From assembly GCA_937888955.1 (NCBI GenBank), contig CALAQW010000177.1:1-58095 (forward strand): 58,095 nucleotides of DNA, written 5' to 3'. Source of the DNA: an uncultured Alphaproteobacteria bacterium. Lineage in GTDB: Bacteria > Pseudomonadota > Alphaproteobacteria > UBA11222. The stretch's first letter is position 1. The number at the start of each line of letters is the position of its first letter. Below the pieces are notes generated by a model that was not told the origin of the DNA, searched no databases, and worked only from the letters and a program-made list of their open reading frames with translations. Shown piece after piece: positions 26,484 to 35,419 of the stretch. Both the position numbers and the translations under genes were made by a program.

Positions 26484-26510
26484 GGGCGACAGTTGCGATA
26501 TCTGTCGCCC
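26484..26510 (+). terminator. Stem-loop after the L,D-transpeptidase gene
   Basis: Perfect 9-bp arms GGGCGACAG (26484-26492) and CTGTCGCCC (26502-26510) surround a 9-nt loop, beginning eight bases after the stop codon. A run of six T residues occurs about 15 bases further on, at 26525-26530, too distant for a textbook intrinsic terminator. It may still attenuate read-through into the DUF882 gene. Confidence 0.55.
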
Positions 26511-26565
26511 TGAGGGTGATATTCTGTTTTTTGAGGCATGATGTCAGAAGAAGGATATTCGGTGC

Positions 26566-27174
26566 ATGCAGGATGACGGTATGGAAAAACAGTGGAATTC
26601 TGCCCCGGACGGGGACGGCATTTCAGTGTGTGTCAGCCGGCGCGGTTTTCTTGGTCTTGCCGGTGGCGCAGCGGCCGGGCTGGCAGTGCAGCCCGCGACA
26701 GCCTTCGCGGCGCCGAAAGTGTCAACTGGCAGTCGCAGCCTCAGTTTTCTGAATTTGCATACCGGGGAGAAAGTGGCCGCCGATTTCTGGTCAAAGGGGG
26801 CGTTGTTGCCCGACGGACTTGCCGAAATCAGCCATGTGCTGCGCGATCACCGTACCGATGAAGCCTGGCCGGTCGATCCCAAACTGCTTGATTTGCTGCA
26901 CCGGCTGCGCAGCCGGATGGAATCCACCGCGCCTTTCCATGTGATCTCGGGATACCGATCGCCGAAAACCAATGCCATGCTGCGGCAGAACAGCGGCGGC
27001 GTCGCCAAGCGCAGCTATCACATGCAAGGCCGCGCGATCGACATCAGGCTGCCGGGTATGCGGTTGCCCGATATGCGCCGCGCGGCCCTTGGTTTGCGCG
27101 GCGGCGGCGTCGGCTATTACCCGAAATCGGGATTTCTGCATATCGATACAGGCCCCGTCCGGCAATGGTCTTGA
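26566..27174 (+). CDS. Tat-exported DUF882 / YcbK-like peptidase M15 protein
   Basis: This 202-residue protein has a twin-arginine signal, SRRGFLGLAGGAAAGLAV, at residues 24-41 with a likely cut after AFA. The mature part carries the zinc-peptidase pattern of the M15A/DUF882 family: FHVISGYRSPKTN near residues 125-137, SYHMQGRAIDIRLPG near 150-164 and FLHIDTGPVRQW at the end, giving His/Asp/His ligands. Relatives act on peptidoglycan peptides in the periplasm. It follows the L,D-transpeptidase, as ycbK follows ycbB in enterobacteria, which supports a joint role in wall remodelling. AAGGA lies upstream of the ATG. Confidence 0.9.
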   Translation: MQDDGMEKQWNSAPDGDGISVCVSRRGFLGLAGGAAAGLAVQPATAFAAPKVSTGSRSLSFLNLHTGEKVAADFWSKGALLPDGLAEISHVLRDHRTDEAWPVDPKLLDLLHRLRSRMESTAPFHVISGYRSPKTNAMLRQNSGGVAKRSYHMQGRAIDIRLPGMRLPDMRRAALGLRGGGVGYYPKSGFLHIDTGPVRQWS

Positions 27175-27302
27175 TGGGGTCCTGATGGGGCCTGAGAGTG
27201 GCCCCCGAGGGTGGGGCGGCGGTTCCTCGCCCCCCCTCCCCAAAAATTGCCCAGTTGCGCTGACCAGCTGCCGCTGAGGGCCGGGTACAAGCCACGCCCG
27301 GC

Positions 27303-28121
27303 TCAGGCGAGCAGATCTGCGGCGGTCAGATCGAATTCCTTCATCATATCATTGGCATAGGTGATCCGGCCCGACAGCTCCTGCGCCGGCGCATGCGACA
27401 GGCGCAGGCACGCCTCCGCCATATGTTCGACAGGGGTTGCCATATCCTTGTTTGATTCGTTGATCAGCTTGTGATGCACGACGCCCGGCGTCGCCACAAG
27501 CCCCGGTGCGATCACATTCACCGCGATATTGTCGCGATAAAGTTCTGATGCAAGCCCCGTTGTGAAGCGTTCGAGCGCCGCCTTGCACATGCCGTAAACC
27601 GTGCCTCCCGCCCCGATTGCTGCCTGGTCAAGTTTGGGGTGCAGCGCGGCATGTGAGGAGACATTGATAATCCAGCCCGCGCCTTTTTCGCGCATGCCGG
27701 GGATTACCATCTGCGACAGATGGAAGGGCGCGTAGACCTGCACCTCGATCATCAGTTTGAAGCGGTTTTCGGTGAATTTCGCGACCGGCATGAAATAGGT
27801 GATCGCCGCATTGTTGCACAGGATGTCGACCGGCCCGAAACATTCCTCGGTGGTCTTGATCAGCCGCTCACGGTCGTCCGGCTTGGCCAGATCGCATTGC
27901 ACCGCAAGCGCCTGCCCGCCCGCATCGTTGATCTTCCGGGTCACCGCATTGATGCTGCCGGGCAGCGCGTGATCGCCTTCTTCCACCGTGCGGGCCGAGA
28001 TAACGACCTTCGCCCCCTCCATCGCATAGCGGATCGCCACCGCCTCGCCGATACCGCGCGAGGCACCGGTCACCACCGCCACCTTGCCCGCCAGAATGCC
28101 TTCTTTGTTGATTGCTGCCAT
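27303..28121 (-). CDS. Short-chain dehydrogenase/reductase
   Basis: The 272-residue classical SDR has the cofactor motif TGASRGIGEAVAIRYA near residues 15-30, NNAAITY near 96-102, the catalytic Ser in INVSSHAALHP and the Tyr-x-x-x-Lys in YGMCKAAL. The start at 28121 follows AGGGGAG; a longer open frame upstream is rejected because the family begins here. It is divergent from mesaconyl-CoA hydratase with 247 bp between starts. Its acyl-CoA or alcohol substrate is unknown. A hairpin GCCGGG/CCCGGC (27280-27302) lies immediately after the stop without a U-tract. Confidence 0.9.
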   Translation of the reverse strand: MAAINKEGILAGKVAVVTGASRGIGEAVAIRYAMEGAKVVISARTVEEGDHALPGSINAVTRKINDAGGQALAVQCDLAKPDDRERLIKTTEECFGPVDILCNNAAITYFMPVAKFTENRFKLMIEVQVYAPFHLSQMVIPGMREKGAGWIINVSSHAALHPKLDQAAIGAGGTVYGMCKAALERFTTGLASELYRDNIAVNVIAPGLVATPGVVHHKLINESNKDMATPVEHMAEACLRLSHAPAQELSGRITYANDMMKEFDLTAADLLA

Positions 28122-28368
28122 TGCCGCTACTCCCCTGACTGTTCCGGTCCGCCGGATTTTATCTGCTCCGGCGCGCTTGTTTGCAAAAGCCCAGCACAGA
28201 CCGCGCCCCCGCGCAAGCGACAAGACGCCCGCGCGGGGGCGGTGCGGCTTCTCGCCATCTTTTGCCCAATTCCCGTGGCGATGGCGCGGCGGGGTTGCTA
28301 TAAGGCGGCCAACGGCCCGCCGCGGCAGGCGGGTGACGCGATTCCAACAGCGGGAGACAGAGGCAGGC

Positions 28369-29433
28369 ATGGCTGTGCAGAAGACCAATCCGGGCAATTA
28401 TTTCGAGGACTTTTCGGTTGGCCAGTTTCTGCGCCATGCCACCCCGCGCACCGTGAGCGAGGGGGATGCGGCGGTTTATATGGCGCTGTTCGGGCCGCGT
28501 TTTCCGCTGACCTCGTCCGATGAATTCGCCCGCGCCCTGGGCCTGCCGCGCGCGCCCAGCGACGATCTGCTTGCCTTTCATATCGCGTTCGGCAAGACGG
28601 TGCCCGATATCTCACTGAATGCGGTTGCCAATCTGGGCTATGCGGATTGTCGTTTTGTGACCCCGGTCTATCCCGGCGACACGATTACCACGAGTTCCGA
28701 GGTGATCGGGCTGCGGCAATTGTCCAATGGCAAGTCGGGCATCGTCTATGTGCGCTCGACCGCGGTCAATCAACGCCATGAAGTGGTGATCGACTATGTG
28801 CGCTGGGTGATGGTGCGCAAACGCGATGCGGCGGCGCCTGCGCCTGAGACGCAAATTCCCGACCTGCCCGAGGCGGTGGCCCCCGATCAGCTTGTGGTGC
28901 CAGAGGGGTTGCAGCTTTCGGGCTATGACACCGATCTGGCCGGCAGCCCGCATCTGTGGGACGATTACGCGGTGGGTGAAAAGATCGATCATGTGGACGG
29001 CATGACGATCGAGGAAGCCGAGCATATGATGGCGACCCGGCTTTACCAGAACACCGCCAAGGTGCATTTCAACCAGTTCATGCAGAATGACGACAAGGCG
29101 GGCCGGCGGCTGATCTATGGCGGGCATGTGATCAGCCTGGCGCGGGCGCTGAGCTATAACGGGCTTGGCAATGCCTTCAAGATCGCCGCGATCAATGCCG
29201 GACAGCATGTCGCCCCCTGCTATGCCGGGGATACGGTGTTTGCCTGGTCGGAGATCCTCGACAAGGCGGAATTGCCCGGCCGCAGCGATCTTGGCGCCTT
29301 GCGGGTGCGCGGCTTTGCCACCAAGGATCGGCCGGCGGCCGATTTCCCGGGCAAGACCGAAGACGGGCATGCGGCCGGTGTGATCCTTGATCTTGATTAC
29401 TGGGTGCTGATGCCGCGCCGTCAGGGTAGCTGA
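28369..29433 (+). CDS. mch: Mesaconyl-CoA hydratase (beta-methylmalyl-CoA dehydratase), MaoC double hotdog
   Basis: The 354-residue protein has two MaoC-type hotdog halves. The N-terminal part HATPRTVSEGDAAVYMALFG, then GLPRAPSDDLLAFHIAFGKT and PDISLNAVANLGYADCRF, closely recalls mesaconyl-CoA hydratase of Rhodobacter. That enzyme interconverts mesaconyl-CoA and beta-methylmalyl-CoA in the ethylmalonyl-CoA pathway. The C-terminal half holds GGHVISLARALSYNGLGNAF. The ATG at 28369 is preceded by GGAGACAGAGG; upstream frame extension to 28084 is not family-like. Placement just before sdhCDAB, which I recall from Rhodobacter sphaeroides too, supports the assignment. The other pathway genes are not in this window. 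Confidence 0.88.
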   Translation: MAVQKTNPGNYFEDFSVGQFLRHATPRTVSEGDAAVYMALFGPRFPLTSSDEFARALGLPRAPSDDLLAFHIAFGKTVPDISLNAVANLGYADCRFVTPVYPGDTITTSSEVIGLRQLSNGKSGIVYVRSTAVNQRHEVVIDYVRWVMVRKRDAAAPAPETQIPDLPEAVAPDQLVVPEGLQLSGYDTDLAGSPHLWDDYAVGEKIDHVDGMTIEEAEHMMATRLYQNTAKVHFNQFMQNDDKAGRRLIYGGHVISLARALSYNGLGNAFKIAAINAGQHVAPCYAGDTVFAWSEILDKAELPGRSDLGALRVRGFATKDRPAADFPGKTEDGHAAGVILDLDYWVLMPRRQGS

Positions 29434-29510
29434 GCGCCGCGGCCGCGATTTCATGCGCGGCAACATATCGCGGGTTGGGAAAATTCTGCGCGGCAAAGCG
29501 GCAAGGAAGA

Positions 29511-29538
29511 TTGACTTCGCGTAACCGGTGCTTACTAT
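29511..29538 (+). promoter_or_regulatory. Sigma-70-type promoter for sdhCDAB
   Basis: TTGACT (29511-29516) and TACTAT (29533-29538) are good -35 and -10 boxes with a 16-bp spacer. They lie 78 bp after mch and about 106 bp before the sdhC start. A start site near 29545 would give a leader of about 100 nt holding the stem-loop described separately. Confidence 0.6.
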
Positions 29539-29602
29539 CGCGCCGAAAATATGGCATATCGTACTGTGTTCGCACGAAAAACCGATTACAATGGTGCGGC
29601 AA

Positions 29603-29618
29603 TTCCGGGAAACCGGAA
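29603..29618 (+). promoter_or_regulatory. GNRA-capped stem-loop in the sdhC leader
   Basis: TTCCGG (29603-29608) and CCGGAA (29613-29618) form a perfect 6-bp stem closed by the tetraloop GAAA, a GNRA loop that is unusually stable in RNA. It lies 12-13 bases before the GGAGGGGG ribosome site (29631-29638), close enough to influence ribosome access. Function unproven. Confidence 0.5.
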
Positions 29619-29644
29619 ACACGATACATCGGAGGGGGCCAGCA

Positions 29645-30061
29645 ATGGCGGAAACACAAGACGGCGCGCCGCGTCGCGCGCGGCCCATGGCGCCGCACCT
29701 GCAGATCTATCGCTGGAAGATCACCATGGCGGCGTCGATCACCCACCGGATTACCGGCGTGGGGCTTGGCATCGGCACCTTGCTTTTGACCTGCTGGCTG
29801 CTGGCGCTGGCCGGCGGTCCGCAAGCCTATGACGGCATACAGGGATTTCTCGGCAGCTGGTTCGGCCGGCTGCTGATGTTCGGTTTCACCTGGGCGCTGA
29901 TGTATCATATGTGCAATGGCATCCGGCATCTTGTCTGGGATACCGGTCGCGGTTTCGAACCGGCGACCGCGGATAAAAGCGCGATGGCGGTGATCGGCGG
30001 CTCGGTGCTGCTGACGATTATTGCCTGGGTGCTTGCCTATGCGATGGGAGGGAATGGCTGA
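29645..30061 (+). CDS. sdhC: Succinate dehydrogenase cytochrome b556 subunit
   Basis: This membrane anchor of complex II has 138 residues from the ATG at 29645, preceded by GGAGGGGG. Three hydrophobic segments are visible. SITHRITGVGLGIG near residues 33-46 is the quinone-site signature, and MYHMCNGIRHLVWDTG near 86-101 contains the haem-binding His. It overlaps sdhD by one base (TGATG). The longer frame to 29528 would run through the leader hairpin and is rejected. Confidence 0.94.
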   Translation: MAETQDGAPRRARPMAPHLQIYRWKITMAASITHRITGVGLGIGTLLLTCWLLALAGGPQAYDGIQGFLGSWFGRLLMFGFTWALMYHMCNGIRHLVWDTGRGFEPATADKSAMAVIGGSVLLTIIAWVLAYAMGGNG

Positions 30062-30471
30062 TGGCGTTCAAAACTCCAATGGGCCGGGTGCGCGGCCGTG
30101 GCGCGGCACGTACCGGGACGCAGACTTTCTGGCATCAGCGGCTGACCGCGCTGGCGCTTGTGCCGCTGACACTGTTCTTTGTCGCGGCGATGATCGCGCT
30201 GACCGGCAAGAGCTATGCCGAGGCGGCGAGTTTTGTCGGCTCACCGCTTGTTGCGGTTTTGCTGCTCGCCTTCCTCGTGATCGGCTTTTACCATCTCAAA
30301 CTCGGTCTGACCCATGTGGTCGAGGATTATGTGCATGGCGAACTGGCGAAGATCGGGCTCATTGTGCTCATCAATCTCGGTACGCTGCTGCTCGGGCTGG
30401 CCTGCGTCTATTCGGTGTTGAGACTCGGCTTCGGGCCGGCTGTTTCGATCGATATCACGACACCGCTTTAG
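30061..30471 (+). CDS. sdhD: Succinate dehydrogenase membrane anchor subunit
   Basis: The 136-residue second anchor subunit starts in the sdhC stop codon. It has three hydrophobic segments (about 35-54, 62-82 and 96-120), with [19 protein letters not shown] near residues 25-43 and the haem-side stretch [19 protein letters not shown] near 78-96. Together with SdhC it binds haem b and ubiquinone. The gap to sdhA is 46 bp. Confidence 0.93.
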   Translation: MAFKTPMGRVRGRGAARTGTQTFWHQRLTALALVPLTLFFVAAMIALTGKSYAEAASFVGSPLVAVLLLAFLVIGFYHLKLGLTHVVEDYVHGELAKIGLIVLINLGTLLLGLACVYSVLRLGFGPAVSIDITTPL

Positions 30472-30517
30472 GCCCGCTTTAGGCTCCGTTTTCAAGGATG
30501 AAGGACGCGCAACGCTC

Positions 30518-32308
30518 ATGACTGCCTATCCCATTACTGATCATAGCTATGACGTGGTCGTCGTCGGCGCCGGTGGCTCGGGCCTCCGTGCGACGCTCGG
30601 CTGCGCGCAGGCGGGGCTTCGCACCGTCAATATCACCAAGGTGTTCCCGACCCGCAGCCACACGGTCGCGGCGCAGGGCGGCATTTCCGCCTCGCTCGGC
30701 AATATGATGGAAGATGACTGGCGCTGGCATATGTTCGATACCGTCAAGGGGTCGGACTGGCTCGGTGATCAGGATGCCATCGAATATCTGTGCCGCGAGG
30801 CGCCGACCGCGGTTTACGAGCTGGAACATTTCGGGGTGCCCTTCTCGCGCACCGAGGAAGGCAAGATCTATCAGCGTGCCTTTGGCGGCATGACGACCGA
30901 ATATGGTGAAGGCCCGGCCGCGCTGCGCACCTGCGCGGCGGCGGACCGGACCGGCCATGCGATGCTGCACACCCTTTACGGGCAAAGCGTGCGTCACAAT
31001 GCGGAATTCATGATCGAATATTTCGTCATCGACCTGATCATGGATGAAGAGGGGGCCTGCCGCGGTGTCGTGGCGATCAACATGGATGACGGCACCATTC
31101 ACCGGATCCGCGCCAAGCTGACGATTCTCGCGACCGGCGGTTACGGGCGCACTTATTTCTCCTGCACCTCTGCGCATACCTGCACCGGCGACGGCAATGG
31201 CATGGTGCTGCGGGCGGGACTGCCGCTGCAGGATATGGAATTCATCCAGTTCCATCCGACCGGCATTTACGGCGCCGGCTGTCTGATCACCGAAGGCGCG
31301 CGCGGCGAGGGTGGCTATGTCACCAATTCCGAGGGCGAGCGTTTCATGGAACGCTATGCGCCGAGCGCCAAGGATCTGGCGAGCCGCGATGTGGTCAGCC
31401 GTTCAATGACGATCGAGATCCGCGAAGGCCGCGGCGTCGGCCCGAACAAGGATCATATCTATCTGCATCTTGATCATCTCGATCCCGCGATCCTGGCGGA
31501 ACGTCTGCCCGGCATTTCCGAATCGGCGCGGATTTTCGCCGGCGTTGATGTGACCAAGGAGCCGATTCCGGTCCTGCCGACGGTGCATTACAATATGGGC
31601 GGCATCCAGACCAACTTCCATGGCGAGGTGGTGACCCTGAAAGACGGCAATCCCGATCAGGTGGTGCCCGGTCTGATGGCGGTGGGCGAGGCGGCCTGCG
31701 TGTCGGTGCACGGGGCGAACCGGCTTGGTTCGAACTCGCTGATCGATCTGGTCGTGTTCGGCCGCGCGGCCGGTCTGCGCGCGGCGCAGATCGTCGATCC
31801 GGAGGAAAAGCAGCGCGATCTGCCGGCCGATGCCGGGGAGATGGCGCTGTCGCGGCTTGATGCGGCGCGGCATGCCAATGGCAGCACCTCGACCGCGGAA
31901 CTGCGGCTCAAGATGCAGCGCATCATGCAGAATAACTGCGCCGTGTTCCGCACCGGCGAGGTGCTTGAGGAAGGCGTCAAGCTGATCAAGGAAGTCTATG
32001 ACGCGCGCAACGATCTGAAGACCTTCGACCGGTCGCTGATCTGGAATTCCGATCTGATCGAGACGCTCGAATTCGACAATCTGATCCGGCAGGCGATGGT
32101 GGCCATGTACAGCGCGGAAAACCGCAAGGAAAGCCGCGGCGCCCATGCGCGCGAAGATTATCCCGACCGTGACGACGAGAACTGGATGAAGCATACGCTC
32201 GCCTGGCTCGACGAGGACGGGACGGTGCGGATGGACTATCGTCCGGTGCACAGCTACACCCTGTCAAACGACATCGAATATATCAAACCCAAGGCGCGCG
32301 TGTACTGA
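30518..32308 (+). CDS. sdhA: Succinate dehydrogenase flavoprotein subunit
   Basis: The 596-residue catalytic subunit oxidises succinate to fumarate. Seen are the FAD-binding [20 protein letters not shown] near residues 14-33, the covalent-FAD His in [12 protein letters not shown] near 47-58, [20 protein letters not shown] near 264-283, an arginine-bearing active-site stretch near 285-300, and [22 protein letters not shown] near 398-419. Length is standard. AAGGA lies upstream of the ATG. It precedes sdhB by 56 bp. Confidence 0.98.
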   Translation: MTAYPITDHSYDVVVVGAGGSGLRATLGCAQAGLRTVNITKVFPTRSHTVAAQGGISASLGNMMEDDWRWHMFDTVKGSDWLGDQDAIEYLCREAPTAVYELEHFGVPFSRTEEGKIYQRAFGGMTTEYGEGPAALRTCAAADRTGHAMLHTLYGQSVRHNAEFMIEYFVIDLIMDEEGACRGVVAINMDDGTIHRIRAKLTILATGGYGRTYFSCTSAHTCTGDGNGMVLRAGLPLQDMEFIQFHPTGIYGAGCLITEGARGEGGYVTNSEGERFMERYAPSAKDLASRDVVSRSMTIEIREGRGVGPNKDHIYLHLDHLDPAILAERLPGISESARIFAGVDVTKEPIPVLPTVHYNMGGIQTNFHGEVVTLKDGNPDQVVPGLMAVGEAACVSVHGANRLGSNSLIDLVVFGRAAGLRAAQIVDPEEKQRDLPADAGEMALSRLDAARHANGSTSTAELRLKMQRIMQNNCAVFRTGEVLEEGVKLIKEVYDARNDLKTFDRSLIWNSDLIETLEFDNLIRQAMVAMYSAENRKESRGAHAREDYPDRDDENWMKHTLAWLDEDGTVRMDYRPVHSYTLSNDIEYIKPKARVY

Positions 32309-32364
32309 TCCACACGTTCGCCGGTCAATAGCTTAAGGCGCAAGCCAAAGAGGGGGATCGGTCC

Positions 32365-33144
32365 ATGGTTGAGTTCGCTCTGCCGAAAAATTCCAAGATC
32401 CAGAAGGGCAAGACCCACAAGGCGCCCGAAGGAGCCGGTAATATCCGCAAGTTCCAGGTTTATCGCTGGAGCCCGGATGACGGCGATAACCCGCGTGTCG
32501 ACACCTATGAGGTGGATATGGACAGTTGCGGGCCGATGGTGCTTGACGCGCTGATCAAGATCAAGAACGAGATGGATCCCACCCTGACCTTCCGGCGCTC
32601 CTGCCGCGAGGGGGTGTGCGGCTCCTGCGCGATGAATATCGACGGCATGAACACCCTTGCCTGCACCAAGGGCATGGATGAGATCGACGGCGATGTGAAG
32701 GTCTATCCCCTGCCGCATACCGATGTGGTCAAGGATCTGGTGCCCGACCTCAGCACCTTCTATGCGCAATATGCCTCGATCAAACCCTATCTGCAGACGG
32801 TCAGCCCGGAGCCGCAGAAGGAATGGCTGCAAAGCTATGAGGATCGGCAGAAGCTTGACGGGCTTTACGAATGCATCCTGTGCGCCTGCTGCTCGACCAG
32901 CTGCCCGAGCTATTGGTGGAATGGCGATCGCTACCTTGGCCCGGCGGCGCTGCTGCAGGCCTATCGCTGGCTGATCGACAGCCGCGATGAGGCGACCGGT
33001 GAACGGCTCGACGATCTGGAGGATCCGTTCCGCCTGTATCGCTGCATCACCATCATGAACTGCGCGCAGACCTGTCCCAAGGGGCTCAACCCCGCGCGCG
33101 CCATCGCCGAAATCAAGAAGATGATGGTCGAACGGCAGGTCTGA
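32365..33144 (+). CDS. sdhB: Succinate dehydrogenase iron-sulfur subunit
   Basis: The 259-residue electron-transfer subunit has all three cluster motifs. The 2Fe-2S site is CREGVCGSC plus a later Cys in TLAC (about residues 76-99). The 4Fe-4S site is [12 protein letters not shown] (about 171-182), and the 3Fe-4S site is [17 protein letters not shown] (about 228-244). AGAGGGGGA precedes the ATG. It is the last gene of the sdhCDAB operon, followed by a strong hairpin. Confidence 0.98.
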   Translation: MVEFALPKNSKIQKGKTHKAPEGAGNIRKFQVYRWSPDDGDNPRVDTYEVDMDSCGPMVLDALIKIKNEMDPTLTFRRSCREGVCGSCAMNIDGMNTLACTKGMDEIDGDVKVYPLPHTDVVKDLVPDLSTFYAQYASIKPYLQTVSPEPQKEWLQSYEDRQKLDGLYECILCACCSTSCPSYWWNGDRYLGPAALLQAYRWLIDSRDEATGERLDDLEDPFRLYRCITIMNCAQTCPKGLNPARAIAEIKKMMVERQV

Positions 33145-33201
33145 TCCCGTTCGCCGCAGTACGTTCGCCGCTGTAAGTTGGCAGCGGCAAATTCATTGAT
33201 G

Positions 33202-33236
33202 ACGGCCCGCCCGGCGAAACCTGCCGCGCGGGCCGT
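33202..33236 (+). terminator. Terminator hairpin of the sdh operon
   Basis: Perfect 9-bp GC-rich arms ACGGCCCGC (33202-33210) and GCGGGCCGT (33228-33236) continue inward, after a C/C mismatch, with CGGC/GCCG around a 7-nt loop. A T-rich TTCATTTA stretch follows at once. It also lies just beyond the end of the convergent TPR gene and could stop transcription from both sides. Confidence 0.7.
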
Positions 33237-33256
33237 TTCATTTACTGTGTGCTGTA

Positions 33257-34102
33257 TTATCTGGCGTGGCCTGCCGCCGCCGCGCCATCCCCATGCCCAT
33301 CCTTCGACAGGTCGACATCCATCATTTCGAGATTGCGCTGCGCGGCCGTTGCGGCGGGCCCTTCCTCGGTCATCGTCAGCAGCTTGAGCCAGTCGCGGGG
33401 GGGCGCATCGTCGCGTCCGGCCCGCCGGTGCAGGATACCGCGTTCAAGCAGCGCTTCGGCGCGTTCGGGGTCAAGCGCCAGGGCGGTGTCGATATCCTCC
33501 AGCGCGGCATCGAATTGTTCAAGGAAACGCCGCGCGGTGGCGCGGAAGATATAGCCCGCCACCCGCTCCGGCGCGAGGCTCAGGCTTGCGCTCAGATCGG
33601 CTTCGGCGGCAGCCCATTGTTCCTGTGCGGCCAGCGCGCGGGCCCGATCGATCAACAGATCGGCGCGCGCCGGCGCTGTCTCAGGCAGCAGGGCGAGCGC
33701 CCCGCTCAGGGCGGAATAGGCCCGGTCCGGCCGGTCGGCGAGCAGCCATGCATTGCCCGCCTGGCCCAGCATGTCGGGCCGCATGGCCTGCGCGGCCGCG
33801 CGCGTCGCGCTTTGATCGGCCAGTTCCTCAAGCCGTTCGGCGGCAGCCGCATATTCCTCGAGCGCGATCAGCGCCAGCGCCGCGCAATGGCGCGCCGGAA
33901 TACCGCCGCCCTGATCGCGCCAGATCAGCGCCTCGTCAAATGCCTGATTCGGGTTGAGCGTGATTTCCGACAGGCAGCGCTGATAGGCGGCTTCCTCCCC
34001 GACCTGCGCGGCTGCAAGCGGCGCGGTCTGCGCCATGCCGGCAATCAGCATCATGACGGTTGCAACAGGGCGTGCGCGCCCGACTTGTCGGCGGAACTTC
34101 AT
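33257..34102 (-). CDS. Exported TPR-repeat protein
   Basis: From the ATG at 34102 the protein has 281 residues, starting with a signal peptide (basic RRQVGRAR, hydrophobic VATVMMLIAGM, cut near AAA-Q). The rest is Ala/Leu-rich helix pairs. At least four tetratricopeptide-like units can be seen, the clearest being YIFRATARRFLEQFDAALED followed by ALALDPERAEALLERGILHR. The C-terminus is Gly/Asp/Ala-rich. TPR proteins scaffold complexes, but no partner can be inferred. Its start is only 20 bp from that of the divergent epimerase gene. Confidence 0.82.
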   Translation of the reverse strand: MKFRRQVGRARPVATVMMLIAGMAQTAPLAAAQVGEEAAYQRCLSEITLNPNQAFDEALIWRDQGGGIPARHCAALALIALEEYAAAAERLEELADQSATRAAAQAMRPDMLGQAGNAWLLADRPDRAYSALSGALALLPETAPARADLLIDRARALAAQEQWAAAEADLSASLSLAPERVAGYIFRATARRFLEQFDAALEDIDTALALDPERAEALLERGILHRRAGRDDAPPRDWLKLLTMTEEGPAATAAQRNLEMMDVDLSKDGHGDGAAAAGHAR

Positions 34103-34122
34103 GCGCGGTAAGGTCTGCGCAA

Positions 34123-35034
34123 ATGAGTGATTCCGCAACCCCTCTTTCCACCCCGCCCGGTCATCTGCTGTGCTTTGGTCTTGGGTTTTCGGCACGCGCG
34201 ACCGTGCGTCTTTTGCGCGCGCGCGGCTGGCGGATTTCGGCAACCTGCCGCGATCCGGCGCGGGCCCGCGAACTCAGCGCGCGCGGCATCGCAAGCTTTC
34301 AGTTCAATGACGGGGGAAGTTTGCCCGATGCCGCATGGCAGGGGGTGACGCATCTTCTGATTTCCGTCCCGCCGGGGGAGGCGGGCGACCCGGTGCTTGG
34401 CGCGTTGCGCGACACGCTGATTGCCCGGCGGGCGCAATTCCAATGGATCGGCTATCTGTCGACGACCGGCGTCTATGGTGACCGGCAGGGCGGTTGGGTC
34501 GATGAGACGACGCCCCCCGATCCGGCCCCCGGGCGCAGTGCGCGCCGCGCGGCGGCAGAACGGGACTGGTGCGATCTGTACCGCGATCACGGCTTGCCGG
34601 TGCATATGTTCCGGCTGGCGGGGATCTATGGCCCCGGTCGCAACGCCCTTTTGACCGCAAAAGCAGGGCAGGCGCGCCGGATCGACAAGGCAGGGCAGGT
34701 ATTCTGCCGCATTCATGTGGACGATATCGCGCAAACGCTCGCCGCCTCCATCGCCCGGCCCGATCCGGGTGCGGTCTATAATGTTTGCGACGATGAACCG
34801 GCCCCCAATCACCAGATTGTCGCCCTTGCCTGTGAGCTGGCGGGGGTGCCGGTGCCGCCGCTTATCCCGTTTGAGGCGGCGGATCTGAGCCCCATGGCCA
34901 AAAGTTTCTACAATGATTGCCGCAGGGTCCGGAATGACCGCATCAAGGCGGATCTCGGCGTTAGACTTGATTATCCCACCTATCGGGAGGGGCTTGCCGC
35001 GCTTTGCGATAATCCCGAGGAAGTGCCGCTTTAG
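34123..35034 (+). CDS. YeeZ-like NAD(P)-binding epimerase/dehydratase family protein
   Basis: This Rossmann-fold protein of the extended SDR/NAD-dependent epimerase class has 303 residues from the ATG at 34123. It has the glycine motif LLCFGLGFSARATVRLL near residues 14-30, YLSTTGVYGDRQGGWVDE near 109-126 and FRLAGIYGPGRNAL near 164-177. It lacks a clear Tyr-x-x-x-Lys in the classical place. Similarity is to SdaA/YeeZ-type proteins of unknown substrate. AAGG occurs upstream. It ends four bases into the convergent membrane-protein gene. Confidence 0.85.
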   Translation: MSDSATPLSTPPGHLLCFGLGFSARATVRLLRARGWRISATCRDPARARELSARGIASFQFNDGGSLPDAAWQGVTHLLISVPPGEAGDPVLGALRDTLIARRAQFQWIGYLSTTGVYGDRQGGWVDETTPPDPAPGRSARRAAAERDWCDLYRDHGLPVHMFRLAGIYGPGRNALLTAKAGQARRIDKAGQVFCRIHVDDIAQTLAASIARPDPGAVYNVCDDEPAPNHQIVALACELAGVPVPPLIPFEAADLSPMAKSFYNDCRRVRNDRIKADLGVRLDYPTYREGLAALCDNPEEVPL

Positions 35035-35387
35035 TCTGTTTTGGCCTGCGTTGGGTCGCGCCGTCGGCCAGACAGATGCAGGATCACGGCAAGCAGGGCG
35101 AAAAAGCCCGCCTTGCCCAGCGCCACCACCCAGATGGGCGCCAGCAATATGGGTAGCATCACAGCCGACCAGAGGGCCGGGCTTATATACCGTTCGGTGA
35201 TCGCTTGCGTGAGATTAAGGCTTGGGGCATGGGCCTTGTGCCATAATTCACCTGCTGTCGTGGCGTGGTAGGCCGCACCCTGCGGCCCTGCCTGCCAGTC
35301 AGCAAGCAGCGTAACGACCATCGCGGCGATAAATATCACCGCCACCGCTCCGCAAATTTTGGTTCCGGTTCGCATCACCGATCGCAT
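35031..35387 (-). CDS. Small two-helix membrane protein, function unknown
   Basis: The 118-residue protein has one hydrophobic helix near residues 11-30 (ICGAVAVIFIAAMVVTLLAD) and a long hydrophobic stretch near 70-106, interrupted once, ending with the basic SGRRRDPTQAK. The middle region (about 31-69) is polar and probably periplasmic. I do not recognise a family. The ATG at 35375 is an alternative start. It overlaps the convergent epimerase gene by four bases and is followed downstream by nothing co-directional. Composition matches its neighbours, so it is probably native. Confidence 0.6.
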   Translation of the reverse strand: MRSVMRTGTKICGAVAVIFIAAMVVTLLADWQAGPQGAAYHATTAGELWHKAHAPSLNLTQAITERYISPALWSAVMLPILLAPIWVVALGKAGFFALLAVILHLSGRRRDPTQAKTD

Positions 35388-35419
35388 ATGGGGGGCCGGC
35401 GCAGAATGAAAAGGGGCGG

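Noticed and set aside
27204..27241. GC-rich hairpin between the DUF882 gene and the convergent SDR gene
   Set aside because: Contains mismatches and G-T pairs and is followed by A residues on the plus strand; low-complexity G and C runs explain it.
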